Positions 15,511-18,669 of a stretch of DNA of 18,669 nucleotides are shown here, one piece after another (position 1 is the first letter of the stretch; the number at the start of each line of letters is the position of its first letter). The notes beneath the pieces were generated by a model, which had not been told where the DNA came from, did not search any database, and worked only from the letters and a program-made list of their open reading frames with translations. The stretch is from Anaerolineaceae bacterium. Lineage in GTDB: Bacteria > Chloroflexota > Anaerolineae > Anaerolineales > Anaerolineaceae. The stretch is from assembly GCA_003542325.1 (NCBI GenBank), contig DPKV01000092.1, forward strand, positions 1-18,669, given 5' to 3'. The position numbers were made by a program, and so were the translations under genes.

Positions 15511-15996
15511 TCATTCTATCGCTATGGGCGTCAAGAGCATTTGTGAATTGACATGAAGGGTTAAATTGCTGATTAATCCTAATCCTGGGGTGACGGGGTT
15601 GAATAAATAATCAATATCAATACTCACCATGGGGTCATTCGTAACCGATACAATGTGATCGATTGTGATCGTGCTGGTGGAAAGTTCAGGAATACTGAAG
15701 AGGTGAGTTATGATCACATCGCAAATCTCTGTATTCGCTAATGCATTTTCCTCTCCACAGACTACCGGATAAGTGTCAAGGTCTCCGCCCGTACAGGCAC
15801 CTTTATCATATGTATACTTGCAGTAAGATTGAACAATCGCATATCGGGTGCCTTCTCGAACAGCGGTATTTAATACTGAGTAATAAAAAACCGCACGACC
15901 GATATCAAATAAACCCATTACCAAAATCAGTAATAAAGGTAACAGGAGAGCAAACTCGATAAGGGATTGGCCTTTACTATTTCTTTTCATTTTCAT
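15511..15996 (-). CDS. tadE: TadE-type pseudopilin
   Basis: The 161-residue protein has a short basic leader (MKMKRNSKG), then QSLIEFALLLPLLLILVMGL. This gives a prepilin-like site G9|Q10 with Glu14 at +5, followed by the conserved TadE block FDIGRAVFYYSVLNTAVREG. The rest is a beta-rich external domain with four cysteines within about 35 residues (around CKYTYDKGAC). TadE proteins are cleaved by a prepilin peptidase and act as minor pilins required for Flp assembly. The start ATG (15994-15996) overlaps the stop of the upstream tadE-like gene as ATGA, and no strong ribosome-binding site precedes it, so the two are probably translationally coupled. The prepilin peptidase gene itself is not in this window. 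Confidence 0.92.
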   Translation of the reverse strand: MKMKRNSKGQSLIEFALLLPLLLILVMGLFDIGRAVFYYSVLNTAVREGTRYAIVQSYCKYTYDKGACTGGDLDTYPVVCGEENALANTEICDVIITHLFSIPELSTSTITIDHIVSVTNDPMVSIDIDYLFNPVTPGLGLISNLTLHVNSQMLLTPIAIE

Positions 15997-16454
15997 TGGA
16001 CCAACATTTCCACTGAAGAGCTAAGGACATACCCTTCATATTCGGTCGCGGATATAGTAAAAACATCATCAAGGAACCCGAGAATTAACAAATCATCCAC
16101 TGTGGTTTCAGCAGTTACTATTACACTGTATTCGCCTTTGTTACAGCAATTCACCGGTGTAACAGTCACAGTAATATCTGAGATTCCTGAACTCATCGCC
16201 TCAGCTTGAGCTGCAAGCGTTGTGTATTGTGCATTTCCCGTGCCAATATCATAATCTGCGGGGTGCATGGAAAGATAAAACGCACCTTCCCTGGCGGCAT
16301 TGGTCAAAACAATTTTCGTAAAAAACAATCGACCCAGCTCTACTGCAGTAATGATCATCACCAGTAAAAAAGGCAACATAATTGCCATCTCAACTAATGC
16401 CTGACCAGGATTTGATCTCTTTTTTTTATGGTTGTGATTCAGTTTTCCGAGCAT
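15993..16454 (-). CDS. TadE-like pseudopilin, second copy
   Basis: From ATG 16454 the protein is 153 residues long, with a basic leader, then GQALVEMAIMLPFLLVMIIT and VELGRLFFTKIVLTNAAREG, the TadE hallmark. The predicted cleavage is G17|Q18 with Glu22 at +5. A longer form from TTG 16502 would add 16 residues without a better ribosome-binding site and is less likely. The external part has only two cysteines, adjacent (NCCN), and ends in VEMLVQ. It differs enough from its neighbour at 15511-15996 that the two are probably distinct minor pilins rather than a recent duplicate. Its stop overlaps the next gene's ATG. The 234-base AT-rich gap upstream could carry a promoter for the cluster down to cpaF. 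Confidence 0.88.
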   Translation of the reverse strand: MLGKLNHNHKKKRSNPGQALVEMAIMLPFLLVMIITAVELGRLFFTKIVLTNAAREGAFYLSMHPADYDIGTGNAQYTTLAAQAEAMSSGISDITVTVTPVNCCNKGEYSVIVTAETTVDDLLILGFLDDVFTISATEYEGYVLSSSVEMLVQ

Positions 16455-16502
16455 AATATTCCGCAATCTAATCCAATGTAGGTACCTGAACGCTGACTTC
16501 AA

Positions 16503-16736
16503 AAGACGAAAAGAACTTTGGTAAATGGGTTACCAGAGTTCAGGTTAATAAGCATGGTCGGGATAAGATTAAATATTTAATCCCTTTTGCTGCATCTGGC
16601 TTTACCGTTTTCCTTCACAATAAGCATTTAAAGGATACTAGGCTATAGTTTAAATTCTGGATAAATAAATTTAAAGTAAAAAATTAAAATAAATGCGTTA
16701 TTGTTCAGGCGAGAGTATTTGGGGGAGAAAAGAATT
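16503..16736. other. AT-rich gap with 16-bp palindrome, possible regulatory region
   Basis: This 234-base gap lies between the transglycosylase-like gene and the tadE-like gene. It contains a perfect palindrome, GATTAAATATTTAATC (16567-16582), which could be an operator but may be chance in AT-rich DNA. I see no clear -35/-10 pair and no terminator with a T-tract. Confidence 0.35.
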
Positions 16737-17723
16737 TTAATCAGAAGGCGGAAAATCAAATACTTTTGTCGTAATCTGATTAGCGTAATAGACTCCGCGA
16801 ACGCATAAATCGCCTGAGACATGAGCAGAAATATCAGACCAATTCATTGGGCCCTGCGTCGCCTCAAATGTCGAGACAAGCGTGTCATATACACATTGTG
16901 AGCCCGCATTATAGTCCATTAACGTTAATTTCCAGATTGTGGCGTAATCCGTTGCAATGCTGGAATGCCAGCCAGTCGCATTGACAATGAGCCGCTCAGT
17001 TTGATAACAGTACCCGAGCAATGATTCTGCCAGGATGTCCACACTCCTGTTCGCCATATATGGGTCAATCCCAAATTCGCATGTGTCACAAGTATTGATC
17101 AGCGAAGCAAGGATCTGGTAGGCGGCGCTGATATTCGTCACACAGGACCCGTCCTCTGATTCAGGGCATACTTTGCTGTATAAATTGGGATTCCATTGAA
17201 CAGCATTCCTGATCCCAATATTGGTTATGTGACCAAACCCATAATGGAAGAGGGAATATTGCGATGGCCAGAACTGGCTTTCGTTGGCGATGAGTTGTTT
17301 AAGGAGAACCGGAGGAACGCCGACATCTTCCCATGCCTGCAGGATGGGTTCATTTAACATATTTTGAACAACGATGACCGTCTGGAAAGCCTTCTCCATG
17401 CCACATGCATTAGCATACCCATTCAGCATTAACCCGCCTGAAGGACAATCGCTCGCGTCAACGATATGATGTGAGATGAGCTGTCCAGCCAGAAAGTAGT
17501 ATTTCTCTTCCGTATAGAGTTGATCGGCCGATTCGGGGACATAAACCCAATGCATATCACTTATAGGAATATTGACGCGATTGAGGCACGTGGAGACTGT
17601 CTGAGCTGACACATCCTGGGATACAGACGCGGGAAAGCAAACACCAAACAAAATGGAGAAAACGATCACAATAATTGCAGATCGAAAGACAGCCAATAAA
17701 CGATGTGATTGATTAAACCACAT
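16737..17723 (-). CDS. Secreted Cys-rich protein resembling a lytic transglycosylase
   Basis: The 328-residue protein starts with a signal peptide or anchor (about 1-40, SAIIVIVFSILFGVCFP, ending near VSAQT). The middle has VLLKQLIANESQFWPSQYS (139-157), like the SLT-domain block around the catalytic glutamate (here Glu148), then YGFGHIT (161-167) in the place of GLGQI. LTLMDYNAGS (266-275) follows, like the conserved AYNAG motif. The spacing fits a soluble-lytic-transglycosylase fold, but the similarity is distant. The mature part holds ten cysteines, suggesting several disulphides outside the membrane. Between pilins and minor pilins, a muralytic enzyme would open the wall for the fibre (inference). 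ATG 17723 has an AGGAGG at about 11 bases, somewhat far. An inactive wall-binding role is an alternative. Confidence 0.7.
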   Translation of the reverse strand: MWFNQSHRLLAVFRSAIIVIVFSILFGVCFPASVSQDVSAQTVSTCLNRVNIPISDMHWVYVPESADQLYTEEKYYFLAGQLISHHIVDASDCPSGGLMLNGYANACGMEKAFQTVIVVQNMLNEPILQAWEDVGVPPVLLKQLIANESQFWPSQYSLFHYGFGHITNIGIRNAVQWNPNLYSKVCPESEDGSCVTNISAAYQILASLINTCDTCEFGIDPYMANRSVDILAESLLGYCYQTERLIVNATGWHSSIATDYATIWKLTLMDYNAGSQCVYDTLVSTFEATQGPMNWSDISAHVSGDLCVRGVYYANQITTKVFDFPPSD

Positions 17724-17847
17724 TCACTTCAACTCCTCCTACCCGGGATAAATTGAGGCGGTGAAGCAATGAAACATCAATGACAAAATAAATCCAATAG
17801 GGGTTTTTACGACTCGTATGATACCAATTATTGTATCAGATTAAATA

Positions 17848-17880
17848 AATAACCTCAATCGGAATATCGATGAGGTTATT
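17848..17880 (-). terminator. Possible terminator after the second pilin gene
   Basis: Inverted arms AATAACCTCA (17848-17857) and TGAGGTTATT (17871-17880) enclose 13 bases. On the minus strand the stem is followed by TATTTAAT, a T-rich but impure tail. It could end or reduce pilin transcription before the long assembly operon. Confidence 0.45.
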
Positions 17881-17906
17881 AATTATTCTACTTTAATTTT
17901 TACCGC

Positions 17907-17950
17907 TCATTCCAACAAAGTCTCTGTTGCCAGAGACTTTGTTGGAATGA
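17907..17950. repeat. Strong 20-bp hairpin 3' of the second pilin gene
   Basis: Arms at 17907-17926 and 17931-17950 are a perfect 20-base inverted repeat around a 4-base loop (core TTCCAACAAAGTCTCTG). On the minus strand it starts 25 bases after the pilin stop and has no T-tract behind it, so it is not a classic terminator. A role in protecting the 3' end of an abundant pilin mRNA, or in lowering read-through, is an inference. Confidence 0.85.
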
Positions 17951-17975
17951 AATCTTGCTGACAGAAATTTGTTCA

Positions 17976-18176
17976 CTATTGAGCCGCGTCGAGCTCATTA
18001 GTGATGTTCGTAAAGACACCCTGAATCCCGCCGCCCAAGGCAGTAAGAACAACGATTACAGCAATGGCGATCAAAAGAATAATCAATGCATATTCAATTA
18101 ATCCCTGGGCCTTTTCGTCTCGAATCGTCAATGTGCTTAAGAATGCCTTTGCTTGTAAAACCATCTGGTACAACAC
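17976..18176 (-). CDS. flp: Flp-type pilin, copy 2
   Basis: The 66-residue prepilin has a 23-residue leader ending DEKA and then QGLIEYALIILLIAIAVIVV, the Flp hydrophobic helix, with Glu28 at +5 and Tyr29 beside it. Cleavage after Ala23 would leave a 43-residue mature pilin. Most Flp prepilins have Gly at -1, so Ala is unusual but is seen in both pilins here. The start is GTG at 18176, supported by AGGAGG six bases upstream; the ATG four codons later would be too far from that site. The gene has its own promoter (18212-18239), consistent with high expression, and is followed by two hairpins. It is probably a structural fibre subunit, with its neighbour at 18367-18561. Confidence 0.93.
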   Translation of the reverse strand: MLYQMVLQAKAFLSTLTIRDEKAQGLIEYALIILLIAIAVIVVLTALGGGIQGVFTNITNELDAAQ

Positions 18177-18182
18177 AATAAA

Positions 18183-18188
18183 CCTCCT
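18183..18188 (-). promoter_or_regulatory. Ribosome-binding site fixing a GTG start for pilin 2
   Basis: Perfect AGGAGG six bases before GTG 18176. Confidence 0.85.
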
Positions 18189-18211
18189 CTGATAAATATG
18201 ACTATGGTTCC

Positions 18212-18239
18212 ATTATAAACATTCTCTGTCATAAGTCAA
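18212..18239 (-). promoter_or_regulatory. Sigma70-like promoter of pilin 2
   Basis: Minus-strand TTGACT (18234-18239) and TATAAT (18212-18217) are separated by 16 bases, 36 bases upstream of the GTG start. Five of six -35 bases and all -10 bases match the consensus. Confidence 0.75.
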
Positions 18240-18366
18240 TATTTTGTATATTATTTATATAATTAGAGAATATTAATAATGTTTAGTAAATGTACGACCT
18301 ATAACATGACTTAAGATCTGCGTCTATTGTATCTTGAACGAGTTTAAAATCAGGATAATTTTTTAA

Positions 18367-18561
18367 TCATGACTCGGGAAAAGAATTAATCACATTTTCA
18401 TAAAGCGTATTTACCTGAACGCCAAGTAATCCAAGCACTGTAATGATGACAACAGCTATCAATATAATAATCAAGCCATATTCAATGAGGCTTTGCGCCT
18501 TCTTGTTCCCCCTTGTTTTGAGAATCAGTAAAAAATGTTTTTTTAATAATGAATGCGCCAT
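18367..18561 (-). CDS. flp: Flp-type pilin, copy 1
   Basis: From ATG 18561 the prepilin is 64 residues long: a basic leader ending NKKA, then QSLIEYGLIIILIAVVIITV, with Glu27 at +5 and Tyr28. Cleavage after Ala22 would leave 42 residues ending INSFPES. As in the other pilin the -1 residue is Ala. GGAGGAG about five bases before this ATG decides the start; a longer GTG form from 18582 would begin next to the promoter. The sequence differs from the other pilin in leader, helix and tail, so the pair is not a recent duplication and may be major and minor pilins. It is the first gene of the locus in this window, with a good promoter directly upstream. Confidence 0.93.
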   Translation of the reverse strand: MAHSLLKKHFLLILKTRGNKKAQSLIEYGLIIILIAVVIITVLGLLGVQVNTLYENVINSFPES

Positions 18562-18592
18562 CACTTCTCCTCCAACAATCACTGTTAGCCTG

Positions 18593-18621
18593 ATTATAGA
18601 TAATCAGAGTCTGGAAATCAA
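18593..18621 (-). promoter_or_regulatory. Sigma70-like promoter of pilin 1 / tad locus
   Basis: Minus-strand TTGATT (18616-18621) and TATAAT (18593-18598) are spaced by exactly 17 bases and lie about 32 bases upstream of ATG 18561. Together with the separate promoter of the second pilin, this suggests pilins are expressed apart from the assembly genes. Confidence 0.75.
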
Positions 18622-18669
18622 TAGGGTTCATTGACAGGATACACCATCCAGATGAAGTTCGTAGAGCTG

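Noticed and set aside
1..18669. CRISPR arrays, tRNA or rRNA genes, prophage
   Set aside because: No regularly spaced repeats, cloverleaf sequences, rRNA-like stretches or phage structural genes were seen on either strand.

Overview
The window reads as a chromosomal segment of a monoderm-type bacterium. I infer a Chloroflexota (Anaerolineae-like) host from the overall style: a MalT-type regulator, a TIGR00266/AIM24 protein, and a long Tad (Flp) pilus locus that shows no outer-membrane secretin (RcpA/CpaC) or pilotin gene. This is inference, because there is no rRNA or other taxonomic marker here.

Layout. From 1 to 1352, on the minus strand and running off the left edge, lies the N-terminal three quarters or so of a MalT/LuxR-family ATP-dependent regulator. 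It is divergent from a plus-strand pair, yjbQ (1629-2051) and a TIGR00266/AIM24 protein (2102-2785). Next comes a small mobile module (2804-3485): a REP-associated tyrosine transposase (RAYT, Y1 family) interrupted by one in-frame TAA and bracketed by two palindromes with identical 16-nt arms. Beyond it lie a short minus-strand remnant that looks like the two ends of an MFS transporter joined together (3492-3720), an isoprenylcysteine-methyltransferase-like membrane protein (3787-4350) and an unrecognised 209-residue protein (4623-5252).

From 5318 to the right edge everything is on the minus strand and forms a Tad/Flp type IVc pilus locus. In transcription order (right to left) it contains: two small Flp pilins, each with its own sigma70-like promoter; a strong hairpin; a secreted Cys-rich protein resembling a lytic transglycosylase; two TadE-type minor pilins; two tandem TadG-like proteins; CpaB (SAF domain); CpaE/TadZ (receiver-like plus ParA-like ATPase); TadB; TadC; a large membrane-anchored TPR protein whose C-terminus looks like a LysM domain; and the CpaF/TadA ATPase. 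The locus closes with a clear intrinsic terminator at 5318-5352.

How the parts fit together. By family knowledge, CpaF powers the TadB/TadC inner-membrane platform, CpaE localises the machine, CpaB acts as an envelope-side assembly factor, the TadE/TadG proteins are minor or tip components, and Flp1/Flp2 form the fibre. The transglycosylase-like and TPR-LysM proteins are plausible wall-facing accessories for passing a pilus through peptidoglycan in a cell without an outer membrane. No prepilin peptidase (TadV/CpaA) is present in the window. The most unusual features are the TPR-LysM protein, the tandem TadG-like proteins with Ca-loop-like motifs, and the RAYT with its matching palindromes.
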